Shown here piece by piece: positions 8,650 to 15,714 of a stretch of 18,604 bases of DNA; position 1 is the stretch's first letter; every line of letters begins with the position of its first letter. The notes beneath the pieces are model-generated. The model saw nothing but the letters and a program-made list of their open reading frames with translations, was not told the DNA's origin and ran no database searches. Source of the stretch: an uncultured Porphyromonadaceae bacterium (GTDB lineage Bacteria > Bacteroidota > Bacteroidia > Bacteroidales > Muribaculaceae). Position numbers and translations under genes: made by a program. The stretch covers positions 1-18,604 of the forward strand of contig UQUV01000051.1 in NCBI GenBank assembly GCA_900544305.1, written 5' to 3'.

Positions 8650-10482
8650 ATGAAGAAAACGTTAATAGTATATATGTCATTGGCCTTGTCGGGAGTGCTT
8701 TTCCCGGCCATGGCACAGTCGGGCGACGAGGAATTGCAGAAGGCAATCGTGGTGGAAACTGACTATCAGCCCGAACTGCTGAAGTCGACACGTTTGGGCA
8801 CAAACCCGGCTACACTCGAAGAAAAGCAGACGAAAATTTCGCTGGACTACAGCGACTGGGCGATTCCCGCCAAAGTGGACCCTCTCGTGGTGACACAGAC
8901 CGTGGACGATTTTGCCGAGAAATTCAAATATTCCGACAAGCGTGGCTATGCTACGTTCGGCATGGGCAACTATCTGAATATTGTCGGCAATGCCGGATAC
9001 CGTATCGTCGATAAGGATAATACACAGTTCGGCGTATGGCTGCAACACAATTCGACAAGCGGCCTTACCGACGGGCTCTATAAAAACATCAATGAGGCGT
9101 ATAAGTATTCCCGCCAATATGTGATAGAGGACCGTGTGGGGCTGGATTTCAGCAATGTGTTCAGCAAGGGTGTGTTGAAGGCGGAAACTTCCTATCATTT
9201 CGACCGTTTCAACTACTACGGTGCAGGGTTGAGAACTCCGGGCAATACCCGTCAGATGGTCAACGAGTTTAACATAAACGCTCTGTGGCGCGGAAAAAGC
9301 GTTAACGACAATCAGGTAAACTACTATATCGGTGTAGGATACAACTATTTTGGAAACAAATACGGCTTCTGGAATACTACGGATGCAAACGGAGTGCTGG
9401 ACAACGGGCTGACCGAGAATCTTCTGAATCTTGACGGCGGTGCCGAATTCCTGTTGGGCGATGCCGATTTTGCAGGTGTCGACCTGGGCTTCCAGATGTT
9501 GGGCTATCGCAATACGAAGACGCTGGATGTGGTATTCCGCGACAACCAGCCTTCGGCCTACCATGAAATGGTGCTGAACGATGCCGGAGGCAAGAGTTTC
9601 GGAATGTTGAGTGTCACTCCGTACTACAGTCATCGTACCGACAACATGAACCTGCGTATCGGCGCGCATGTCGACCTTTCGTTTGACAACGGTACCTTCT
9701 TCCGTATCGCTCCCGACGTGCGTTTCGACTGGGAAATGAGCCGTATGTTCAGCCTTTATGCTTCAGCAACGGGCGGCAACGAGATTCATACGTTCCACAA
9801 CGTGGCAGCGCGCAACCGTTATGTGAACCCGTCGCTGATGCTTCCGACAAGCTACACGCTGGTGGATGCGGAGGCCGGATTGAATTTCGGACTGTTCAAG
9901 GGCTTTACCATTACGCCGTTTGTTGGTTTTGCGGTTGTCAGAGATGCATTGGTGACAGCTTTCACTTCCGCCGACAACAATATGAATTACCCGGAACCGA
10001 CAGCCGCCACTACCTATCAGGCTGTGGATATGAACGGGGCTAAAATGGGATTGAAAACGGCTTACAACTATTCCGACAAGGTGGAATTCAAGGCTGCCTA
10101 TACGTTTGCTCCTCAAGGCACGAAGTCGGGCTATCAGCTTGCCGACAACCGTCCGGAGCATGTGGTGGATGCCAAGTTGAAGGTAACGCCGATCCGTCAG
10201 CTTGACCTTTATGTCGACTATCGCTTTATGGGCGGACGCCGTGTTTTGAATACGCACTACTATCCGATGATGGGTTCGGAACAGCCGGCTACCATGATGT
10301 CGGAAACGACAATTGATTTGGGCACATTCTCTGATCTTGGATTTGGTGCCGCTTATCGGTTTACGGACATGTTCTCGGCTTATTGCCGTCTGAACAACCT
10401 GCTGAACCGTCATCAGCAATTGTATTACGGAATGTATGCGCAGCGCTTTAACTTCCTTGTAGGGGCTGCTGTGAATTTCTAA
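8650..10482 (+). CDS. Plugless TonB-receptor-like beta-barrel outer membrane protein
   Basis: 610 residues with a signal peptide (residues 1-22, cut after AMA). A short non-barrel segment of about 70 residues (ELQKAIVVETDYQPEL onward) is followed by alternating amphipathic strands with aromatic girdles from about residue 95 to the end (for example YATFGMGNYLNIVGNAGYR, FGVWLQHNST). The final strand RFNFLVGAAVNF ends in phenylalanine, the signal recognised by the BAM machinery. It would probably be annotated as TonB-dependent receptor-like, but the N-terminal segment is far too short for a plug domain and no TonB box is evident. Active TonB-driven import is therefore doubtful. Its position 16 bases after the TPR gene and before a strong terminator makes it the last gene of that operon. 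The ligand is unknown. Confidence 0.78.
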   Translation: MKKTLIVYMSLALSGVLFPAMAQSGDEELQKAIVVETDYQPELLKSTRLGTNPATLEEKQTKISLDYSDWAIPAKVDPLVVTQTVDDFAEKFKYSDKRGYATFGMGNYLNIVGNAGYRIVDKDNTQFGVWLQHNSTSGLTDGLYKNINEAYKYSRQYVIEDRVGLDFSNVFSKGVLKAETSYHFDRFNYYGAGLRTPGNTRQMVNEFNINALWRGKSVNDNQVNYYIGVGYNYFGNKYGFWNTTDANGVLDNGLTENLLNLDGGAEFLLGDADFAGVDLGFQMLGYRNTKTLDVVFRDNQPSAYHEMVLNDAGGKSFGMLSVTPYYSHRTDNMNLRIGAHVDLSFDNGTFFRIAPDVRFDWEMSRMFSLYASATGGNEIHTFHNVAARNRYVNPSLMLPTSYTLVDAEAGLNFGLFKGFTITPFVGFAVVRDALVTAFTSADNNMNYPEPTAATTYQAVDMNGAKMGLKTAYNYSDKVEFKAAYTFAPQGTKSGYQLADNRPEHVVDAKLKVTPIRQLDLYVDYRFMGGRRVLNTHYYPMMGSEQPATMMSETTIDLGTFSDLGFGAAYRFTDMFSAYCRLNNLLNRHQQLYYGMYAQRFNFLVGAAVNF

Positions 10483-10512
10483 GATAAATGGTCGCTGTTG
10501 GGCGGCTGAGAG

Positions 10513-10545
10513 TCGGCAGGGCGGAAACGCTCTGCCGATTTTTTT
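10513..10545 (+). terminator. Rho-independent terminator of the TPR-barrel operon
   Basis: An 11-bp stem (10513-10523 with 10528-10538, one G-T pair) is capped by a GAAA tetraloop and followed by seven T at 10539-10545. It lies 30 bases after the stop codon of the barrel gene. Confidence 0.93.
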
Positions 10546-10592
10546 GTCCAGCGGTTTGCTCTTTTTTACGATATCTGTGGGGCATGGCATTG

Positions 10593-10600
10593 TAGCTTTG
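10593..10600 (+). promoter_or_regulatory. Possible -7 element for the small-protein/capsid-like operon
   Basis: TAGCTTTG fits TANNTTTG and sits 28 bases before the ATG at 10629, just after the preceding terminator. No TTTG is found at the normal 19-21-base distance, so only half of the consensus promoter is present. Confidence 0.4.
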
Positions 10601-10628
10601 CAGTGTTGAACCTTAAAACTGAAAACGT

Positions 10629-10976
10629 ATGGAAGAACAGAAAATGGAAAAAACGCAGCCGGCCGTCGACGACCGCGTGCTGCAGTTTCTTGCCGAGCGT
10701 CATGCGGATGCGGAGGACGTGCTCGACAGTATGGTGGAGGCGGTGGGCGGTGTGCCGGAAGTTACGGACAGTCTGCTTGAACTGGTCTACCGTGGTCTGC
10801 GCCATGAAGCCGATGTGGCACAGGCACGTCAGGAAGGCTATGTGGAGGGCAGGAACGAACAGATTGAAGTGCGCCGCCGCTCGTTCGACACTGTAAATCC
10901 CCGCGACGACGGCGGGATAGAAGAGGACCCCGACTTGCCGTTGCTCCGACATATCCGCCGGAGCGTATGGGATTAG
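10629..10976 (+). CDS. Small acidic helical protein of unknown function, upstream of the capsid-like gene
   Basis: 115 residues, not recognised. No signal peptide, membrane segment or cysteine is seen. Residues about 15-75 look helical (VLQFLAERHADAEDVLDSMVEAV, then LLELVYRGLRHEADVAQARQEGYVEGRNEQIEV). They are followed by a charged flexible linker (RDDGGIEEDPD) and a short basic-aromatic C-terminal segment, LPLLRHIRRSVWD. A second in-frame ATG at 10644 would remove five residues. The upstream one is favoured because it follows an A-rich leader and the possible -7 element. The gene ends 51 bases before the capsid-like gene on the same strand with no terminator between, so an operon is likely. 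A helical protein with a linker and C-terminal tag next to a capsid gene could be a scaffold, cargo or adaptor, but this rests only on context. Confidence 0.65.
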   Translation: MEEQKMEKTQPAVDDRVLQFLAERHADAEDVLDSMVEAVGGVPEVTDSLLELVYRGLRHEADVAQARQEGYVEGRNEQIEVRRRSFDTVNPRDDGGIEEDPDLPLLRHIRRSVWD

Positions 10977-11027
10977 ATTTTGTGAAACGATAAATAACCG
11001 TCTGATTAACTTAAACTATTAAATGCT

Positions 11028-12434
11028 ATGAAAAACACAACGAAAGAAAAATTTCAACAACTGATTGACCGTCTGCTTTGTCCCGAAACATTGTTGTTTC
11101 TTCTTGTGCTGTTGGCGGTGGGCGTGCTCGTGTTCTGCGATTCGTCGGGGTTGTCGCTCGCGATGGCTGTCATTCCGGGTGTCGCCGGCGGAAAGCATGT
11201 GACGGAAGAACCCTTGACGCGCGCCCTTGCGCAGCGTGAATCTCCCGAACTGCTGCTGAACGAAATCGACCGCCGTATCGTCAAGATTCGTCCGATGGCT
11301 ACGCCTATCGACCAACTGTCGCGCTGGGCGGGTGCAAAGCGCAGCGGAAGCATGGTGGTGGACTACTATTCGGTGGATACCCGTCCGACATCGGCACTGA
11401 CTACGACCGAATTTACGGGTGTCGACGCGACGGGCGACAAGCGTTTCCAGCGGGCACGCCTGACGGTGGACAATATCGACATGTTTGAGGTGTCGGAAAC
11501 CTTGTTGGTACGCGGTGTGCGTGGCTTTGAACCCGACGGTGTGACACCGTCCTCGCAGGATATCGTGCTGTATGTCGTATCGAAATCCACCAGTGAAAAC
11601 TATTTGGAGGCAGTCAGCCCGAACGGCAAGACGGTCGACGGATTCACCAACTGTATTCCGACCATTCCGACTGGAACGATGCTCGTGAGAATGGGGCGTG
11701 CAGCCGGAGAACTGGATGTGCAGACGGCGCAGTTTGAAGCGTTGCCGGTGAAGTGTCAGAACTATTGCCAGATTTTCAAGATGCAGATTGAACAGAGCAC
11801 GTTGCAGAAAATTGCCAACAAGGAAGTGGGGTGGACGTTCAGCGACCAGGAGGAAGCGGCGGTCTACGACATGCGTCTGGGCATGGAGAAAAACTTCCTT
11901 TTCGGTGTCAAGGGCCGTGTGGAGGACCAGACCAAGCATGAGGAAATATTCCTGACGGGTGGAATCTGGGGACAGGCCGGCGGCGAATTCACCTACAAGT
12001 CGGGCGAGTTGAACCAGGATGCCGTCATTTCCATGATGCGGCAGGCGTTCACGGGCAATGCCGGCAACAAGCGTAAGGTACTTATCGGCGGTTCTGGCCT
12101 GATTGAACAGCTTAACAAACTGGAATCCACGAAAGTGGTGATGGCCGGTGAGGATATCGTGAAGTGGGGTATCGACTTCTCGGAAATCCGTTCGAAGTTC
12201 GGCAAACTCTATGTGTTGCTGTCGGAGGTATTCGACGAATGCGGAATGGAGAACAACGGTATGATTATCGACCCGGAATATTTGCAGAAATACAGCCATA
12301 TTCCGTTCTCCATAGAGGAGTTAAACTTGAAGTCGGCCGGCGTGCGCAACACCGACGCCATTGTGCTGACCGAAGCCAGCTGCATGACTCTCCGCTACCC
12401 GAAAGCCCATCTGCGCATCGTGCAGACGGCATAA
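11028..12434 (+). CDS. Orphan SU10/DUF5309-like major capsid protein with N-terminal membrane segment
   Basis: 468 residues. From about residue 62 the chain resembles the major capsid protein of SU10-like tailed phages (DUF5309, HK97 fold). Features include an N-terminal arm with TPIDQLSRWAGAKRSGS (92-108) leading into VVDYYSVDTRP, a beta-rich insertion (FEVSETLLVRGVRGFE), and the core NYCQIFKMQIEQSTLQKIANKE followed by WTFSDQEEAAVYDMRLGMEKNFLFG. A glycine-rich segment with TGGIWGQAGGEF and a C-terminal beta domain follow. Unlike phage homologues it starts with a charged stretch and a hydrophobic helix at residues 21-37 (TLLFLLVLLAVGVLVFC). Met46 (11163) could be an internal start giving a normal capsid length, but its upstream DNA is GC-rich while 11028 has the AT-rich leader usual here. 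No portal, terminase, protease or tail gene is present in the window. It may be a domesticated capsid or a prophage relic. The family call is by recognition only. Confidence 0.68.
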   Translation: MKNTTKEKFQQLIDRLLCPETLLFLLVLLAVGVLVFCDSSGLSLAMAVIPGVAGGKHVTEEPLTRALAQRESPELLLNEIDRRIVKIRPMATPIDQLSRWAGAKRSGSMVVDYYSVDTRPTSALTTTEFTGVDATGDKRFQRARLTVDNIDMFEVSETLLVRGVRGFEPDGVTPSSQDIVLYVVSKSTSENYLEAVSPNGKTVDGFTNCIPTIPTGTMLVRMGRAAGELDVQTAQFEALPVKCQNYCQIFKMQIEQSTLQKIANKEVGWTFSDQEEAAVYDMRLGMEKNFLFGVKGRVEDQTKHEEIFLTGGIWGQAGGEFTYKSGELNQDAVISMMRQAFTGNAGNKRKVLIGGSGLIEQLNKLESTKVVMAGEDIVKWGIDFSEIRSKFGKLYVLLSEVFDECGMENNGMIIDPEYLQKYSHIPFSIEELNLKSAGVRNTDAIVLTEASCMTLRYPKAHLRIVQTA

Positions 12435-12461
12435 ACTCAATTAGTTCACTGCTAAGTATTG

Positions 12462-12491
12462 CAAAAGCCAAGATTCCGGTCTTGGCTTTTG
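12462..12491 (+). terminator. Terminator-like hairpin after the capsid-like gene
   Basis: Perfect 12-bp stem caaaagccaaga (12462-12473) and tcttggcttttg (12480-12491) with a 6-base loop, 27 bases after the stop codon and followed by a T-rich stretch (ttgtttgttg). The first direct repeat begins 9 bases later. Confidence 0.82.
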
Positions 12492-12500
12492 TTGTTTGTT

Positions 12501-12590
12501 GAAATTATTTTGTGCTTATAATCGCTTGTGTGATAGTTGTTTATGGATAAATGTAAGAATAAGCGAAATTTTTATGCTTATTTTTACATT
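12501..12590. repeat. Direct repeat R1 (90 bp), copy at the 3' end of the ATPase gene
   Basis: Matches bases 14206-14295 at 81 of 90 positions without gaps. The last 43 bases are identical and the nine mismatches fall in three short clusters. The 3' part is a hairpin: aatgtaagaataagc (12550-12564) with gcttatttttacatt (12576-12590) and an 11-base loop. The single non-Watson-Crick pair is G-U in plus-sense RNA but C-A in minus-sense RNA. The repeat overlaps the stop codon of the ATPase gene (12584-12586). Confidence 0.93.
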
Positions 12591-14041
12591 ATATTATCTT
12601 CCTCATTTGTCTTTTTTTGTGTGTTATACAAGTAGGTGGAAATCCAATAAGCGTACAGAGCAGCTGGGATAAACAAAATTTGTCCTTTCGGACTGTCGTA
12701 TACTTTGCTGATGGTTTTTGATGTTACGATTATTTCCCTGATGCCTGGATTGTTATCCAAAAAATGGTAAAGAGACTTCAGTTCTGTTGGAGCGTCTGCA
12801 AACCGGTCCGTCCATTTGATTTCCGCTAACGAAAAAGCCTTTTGTGTGGCAGGGTTGGTCCATACAAGGTCGACTTCGCCTTTTTCTCTTCCTTTGGCCC
12901 AATTGGCATAATAAAAATCGCTTTTTCCGCCTTGTATCCATTGTGAGAATATGGCAGTCTCTACCATATTTCCGATGTTTTCATCATTATCGGTGATTGG
13001 TGTGAATAGGGCACAGCGAAGTGAAGGGTTGGTCAGATAGATTTTAAAGGACGTAACCCGTAGCATACGTCTGGCATTTTGGTCAATACGGTTGACAACT
13101 TTGATGAGGAATGCAGCTTCGAGATATTCGAGATACTTTTTGATTGTTTCTTTCTTAATTCCGGCCCCTTGTGACAAACTTTCGTACGAAAATTCATTTC
13201 CGGAAAGGAAAGCTATGTGAACAAATAGTTTGTTTAACTCTTGAATATCCTTGATTCCGTAAAGGCTGGGCAGGTCGCGCAACAGTACTTTGTCAATGAT
13301 GTCATGACGGATATATTGCCCGGGGTTGGCACGTATTTCGTGGGAAACAACCACTTCCGGATATCCGCCATAATTTATGTAATCAATGAAATGCTGGTTG
13401 AGGCAGGTAATGTCAATTGTGTCGACAGGTATTGCCTTGTTGTTTTTGACAATGATACTGTCTTGACCGATGAGTTTGAGATATTCGAAAAAAGTAAGAG
13501 GAGGTAGGGTGAAATCGGAGAAACGTCCGGCTCCACTTTCGTTGCTTTTCATTTTCAGTGCAGCTGCAGCAGACCCGGAGGCAACAAATTTTACAGCGCG
13601 ATAGCTGTCAACAAGGGATTTTAAATGTATTTCCCAATCTTTGAGATATTGTATCTCATCGAAGAACACATAAAAACCTTCATGACAATCTTCTTGTTTC
13701 AATGCTTGACGTGCGTAATGGAATAAATCTTCCAATGATATGTTGTTGTAGATAGGCGTATCAATGGAGATGTAGATGATTTTCTGCGGATTGATTCCGC
13801 TTTTGATAAGGCGGTCAATAGTGTGAAAAATCATGACGGTTTTTCCCACACGCCGAGGTCCCATTAGTATCGTTGCACGACGGATGGACATGTTCGCAAC
13901 CATAGCGTAAAAATCAGAAAGATAGGCACGCGGCTGCATGGTGTTATAGTCGTTGGAAATGGAGGAGGAAATCCACCAAGGGTTGTCGAACGACATTCTT
14001 TTGATTACTTGTTCTTTGATTATTTCGTTAGGCTGTTTCAT
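12584..14041 (-). CDS. AAA-family ATPase with DUF4143 C-terminal region
   Basis: 485 residues. The Walker A motif is GPRRVGKT at 61-68, Walker B is YVFFDEIQYL with Asp128 and Glu129, and a sensor-like VASGSAAA lies at about 153-160. A winged-helix-like segment follows (about 275-315, YESLSQGAGIKKETIKKYLEYLE), then the DUF4143 part with GEVDLVW around Asp391 and AEIKW with Glu407 and Lys409. That D...ExK arrangement is the PD-(D/E)XK nuclease-like signature seen in this family, and it appears intact. These ATPases occur in many divergent copies per Bacteroidetes genome and their role is not settled. The start at 14041 is supported by a promoter-like sequence 24 bases upstream. The gene is transcribed opposite to the capsid-like gene and in the same direction as metK. 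It lies between two 90-bp direct repeats, suggesting it entered as a unit. It appears complete. Confidence 0.92.
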   Translation of the reverse strand: MKQPNEIIKEQVIKRMSFDNPWWISSSISNDYNTMQPRAYLSDFYAMVANMSIRRATILMGPRRVGKTVMIFHTIDRLIKSGINPQKIIYISIDTPIYNNISLEDLFHYARQALKQEDCHEGFYVFFDEIQYLKDWEIHLKSLVDSYRAVKFVASGSAAAALKMKSNESGAGRFSDFTLPPLTFFEYLKLIGQDSIIVKNNKAIPVDTIDITCLNQHFIDYINYGGYPEVVVSHEIRANPGQYIRHDIIDKVLLRDLPSLYGIKDIQELNKLFVHIAFLSGNEFSYESLSQGAGIKKETIKKYLEYLEAAFLIKVVNRIDQNARRMLRVTSFKIYLTNPSLRCALFTPITDNDENIGNMVETAIFSQWIQGGKSDFYYANWAKGREKGEVDLVWTNPATQKAFSLAEIKWTDRFADAPTELKSLYHFLDNNPGIREIIVTSKTISKVYDSPKGQILFIPAALYAYWISTYLYNTQKKTNEEDNIM

Positions 14042-14064
14042 GCGTATTCGGTTTTTATGCGGAG

Positions 14065-14096
14065 CAAATATATAAAATAATATCTAATATAACAAT
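14065..14096 (-). promoter_or_regulatory. Probable promoter of the DUF4143 ATPase gene
   Basis: On the minus strand, ATTG (14096-14093), a 20-base spacer and TATATTTG (14072-14065) match the Bacteroidetes consensus with one mismatch in the upstream box. The -7 element ends 24 bases before the start codon. Confidence 0.6.
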
Positions 14097-14098
14097 AT

Positions 14099-14138
14099 TT
14101 GTAGAAATAAGCGTGTAAAAATATGTCTATTTCTACAA
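14099..14138. repeat. Divergent third hairpin related to the direct repeats
   Basis: Arms ttgtagaaata (14099-14109) and tatttctacaa (14128-14138) are perfect 11-bp inverted copies. Aligned with the 3' halves of R1 and R2 it keeps the gta..aataagcg start and the tattt.taca end in the same orientation, so it looks like an older, partial copy. It lies just upstream of the ATPase promoter. Confidence 0.55.
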
Positions 14139-14162
14139 TTTTGGGTTTGATTGGCTGTTTTT

Positions 14163-14221
14163 AGTGTAAAATAAGATGGAATTAGGGTGTGATAAGGCCT
14201 GTTTTGAAATTATTTTACACT
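14163..14221. repeat. 12-bp inverted repeat entering the second direct repeat
   Basis: agtgtaaaataa (14163-14174) and ttattttacact (14210-14221) are perfect inverted copies. The right arm uses the R2-specific bases aca where R1 has gtg, so only the R2 side can form this structure. Confidence 0.6.
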
Positions 14222-14295
14222 TATAATTTCCTGTGTGATAGTTGTTTATTCTTAAATGTAAGAATAAGCGAAATTTTTATGCTTATTTTTACATT
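14206..14295. repeat. Direct repeat R2 (90 bp), copy upstream of the ATPase gene
   Basis: Second copy of R1 in the same orientation, 1705 bases away. Its hairpin arms are at 14255-14269 and 14281-14295. It ends 16 bases before the metK terminator and carries no trace of ATPase coding sequence, so it is not the tail of a lost second gene. Confidence 0.93.
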
Positions 14296-14311
14296 GGTCT
14301 TTGATGGATGC

Positions 14312-14349
14312 AAAAAACTCCCGAGCGACAGAGTTGCCCGGGAGTTTTT
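14312..14349 (-). terminator. Rho-independent terminator of metK
   Basis: Perfect 11-bp stem aaaaactcccg (14313-14323) and cgggagttttt (14339-14349). On the minus strand the hairpin is followed by six U. It lies 20 bases after the metK stop codon. Confidence 0.93.
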
Positions 14350-14369
14350 CTGTATGGTAATTGCGGAGA

Positions 14370-15659
14370 TTACAATCCGAATGCTTCGCGGATTTTGTCG
14401 ACATAGTCGAGTTTTTCCCAACGGAAGAGTTCCACTCTCACTGTCTTGTCGCCGTTGTAGAACGACTTGAAGTGCTTGTCGACCACTTCCGGCTTGCGTC
14501 CCATGTGTCCGTAGGCTGCCGTTTCTTCGTAGATAGGCAGACGCAGTCCGAGGCGTTTTTCGATAGCTGCCGGGCGCATGTCGAACAATTGGCTGATACG
14601 GGCTGAAATTTCAGCATCCGACAGGTTGACTTTCGCTGTTCCGTAAGTGTTTACACACAAGCTCACCGGTTGAGCCACGCCAATGGCGTATGCCACCTGT
14701 ACGAGTGCTTCGTCGGCAAGTCCGGCTGCAACGATGTTTTTCGCGATGTGGCGGGTTGCATAAGCTGCCGAGCGGTCAACCTTCGAAGGGTCTTTTCCTG
14801 AGAATGCGCCGCCGCCGTGTGCACCGCGGCCGCCGTAAGTGTCAACGATGATTTTGCGGCCTGTAAGTCCTGTATCCCCGTGAGGGCCGCCGATAACGAA
14901 TTTTCCGGTCGGGTTCACGTGGAGAATCAGCTTGTCGTCGAACATAGCCTGGATGTGTTCCGGCAATTTTTCGATGATGCGCGGCAGGAGAATATTTTTA
15001 ACGTCGTTATAGATGGTGTCCACCATTTGCTTGTCGGCAGCGGCCTGAGCTGCATCCGTGTCGTCGGCAGGCTGAATGAAATCGTCGTGCTGTGTGCTGA
15101 CAACGATGGTGTGGACGCGCACCGGCTTGTTGTTTTCGTCGTATTCCACTGTCACCTGGCTCTTTGAGTCCGGGCGCAGATAAGTCATCACCTTTCCTTC
15201 GCGGCGGATATCAGCCAGTTCGCGGAGAATGGTGTGTGCCAGGTCGAGAGTCAGCGGCATGTAGTTTTCCGTTTCGTTGCAGGCGTAGCCGAACATCATG
15301 CCCTGGTCGCCGGCCCCCTGTTCTTCCTTGTTTTCGCGGTCAACGCCACGGTTGATGTCCTTCGACTGTTCGTGGATGGCGAGCAGAACGCCGCACGATT
15401 CGCCGTCGAATTTGTATTCGCTCTTGTTGTAGCCGATACGGTTGATTACACCGCGAGCCGTGTCCATCATGTCGATGTAGGCTTCCGATTTCACTTCACC
15501 GGCAATTACAACCTGTCCCGTAGTCACGAGCGTTTCGCACGCAACTTTCGATTCCGGGTCATAAGCAAGCAGTTTGTCGAGGATGGCGTCAGAGATTTGA
15601 TCCGCCACTTTGTCTGGGTGTCCTTCCGACACCGATTCCGATGTGAATAGATAGTTCAT
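14370..15659 (-). CDS. metK: S-adenosylmethionine synthetase (methionine adenosyltransferase)
   Basis: Makes S-adenosylmethionine from methionine and ATP in the cytosol. 429 residues from the chosen start, a normal length for Bacteroidales MetK. The N-terminal motif is FTSESVSEGHPDKVADQISD (residues 5-24, with the catalytic His14 and Asp16). The ATP-binding motif GAGDQGMMFGYA begins at residue 115, and the glycine-rich GGGAFSGKDPSKVDRSAAY, which binds the phosphates, lies near residue 280. The C-terminal MGRKP and FRWEKLDYVD are also typical. An in-frame ATG at 15731 would add 24 residues, but it lies inside the conserved core of the predicted riboswitch and the extension has no family similarity, so 15659 is preferred. 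The gene has its own promoter, leader and terminator and appears monocistronic. Expression is probably reduced by its product through the leader RNA. Confidence 0.98.
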   Translation of the reverse strand: MNYLFTSESVSEGHPDKVADQISDAILDKLLAYDPESKVACETLVTTGQVVIAGEVKSEAYIDMMDTARGVINRIGYNKSEYKFDGESCGVLLAIHEQSKDINRGVDRENKEEQGAGDQGMMFGYACNETENYMPLTLDLAHTILRELADIRREGKVMTYLRPDSKSQVTVEYDENNKPVRVHTIVVSTQHDDFIQPADDTDAAQAAADKQMVDTIYNDVKNILLPRIIEKLPEHIQAMFDDKLILHVNPTGKFVIGGPHGDTGLTGRKIIVDTYGGRGAHGGGAFSGKDPSKVDRSAAYATRHIAKNIVAAGLADEALVQVAYAIGVAQPVSLCVNTYGTAKVNLSDAEISARISQLFDMRPAAIEKRLGLRLPIYEETAAYGHMGRKPEVVDKHFKSFYNGDKTVRVELFRWEKLDYVDKIREAFGL

Positions 15660-15714
15660 CTTTCCATTTTGTTTTAAAGTGGAAAAGCTAAATTGGCTGG
15701 AAATCTGAGGGGGG

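Noticed and set aside
8677..9669. 330-codon minus-strand open frame opposite the barrel gene
   Set aside because: No promoter, signal peptide or family motif is visible. The sense strand encodes a convincing signal peptide and beta-barrel.
11019..12299. 426-codon minus-strand open frame opposite the capsid-like gene
   Set aside because: Its composition is typical of an antisense shadow (many His, Arg, Gln), with no domain pattern. It also stops inside the leader of the sense gene.
10593..12491. A prophage around the capsid-like gene
   Set aside because: No integrase, terminase, portal, protease or tail gene, and no tRNA-type attachment site, is visible on either side. The neighbours are ordinary chromosomal genes.
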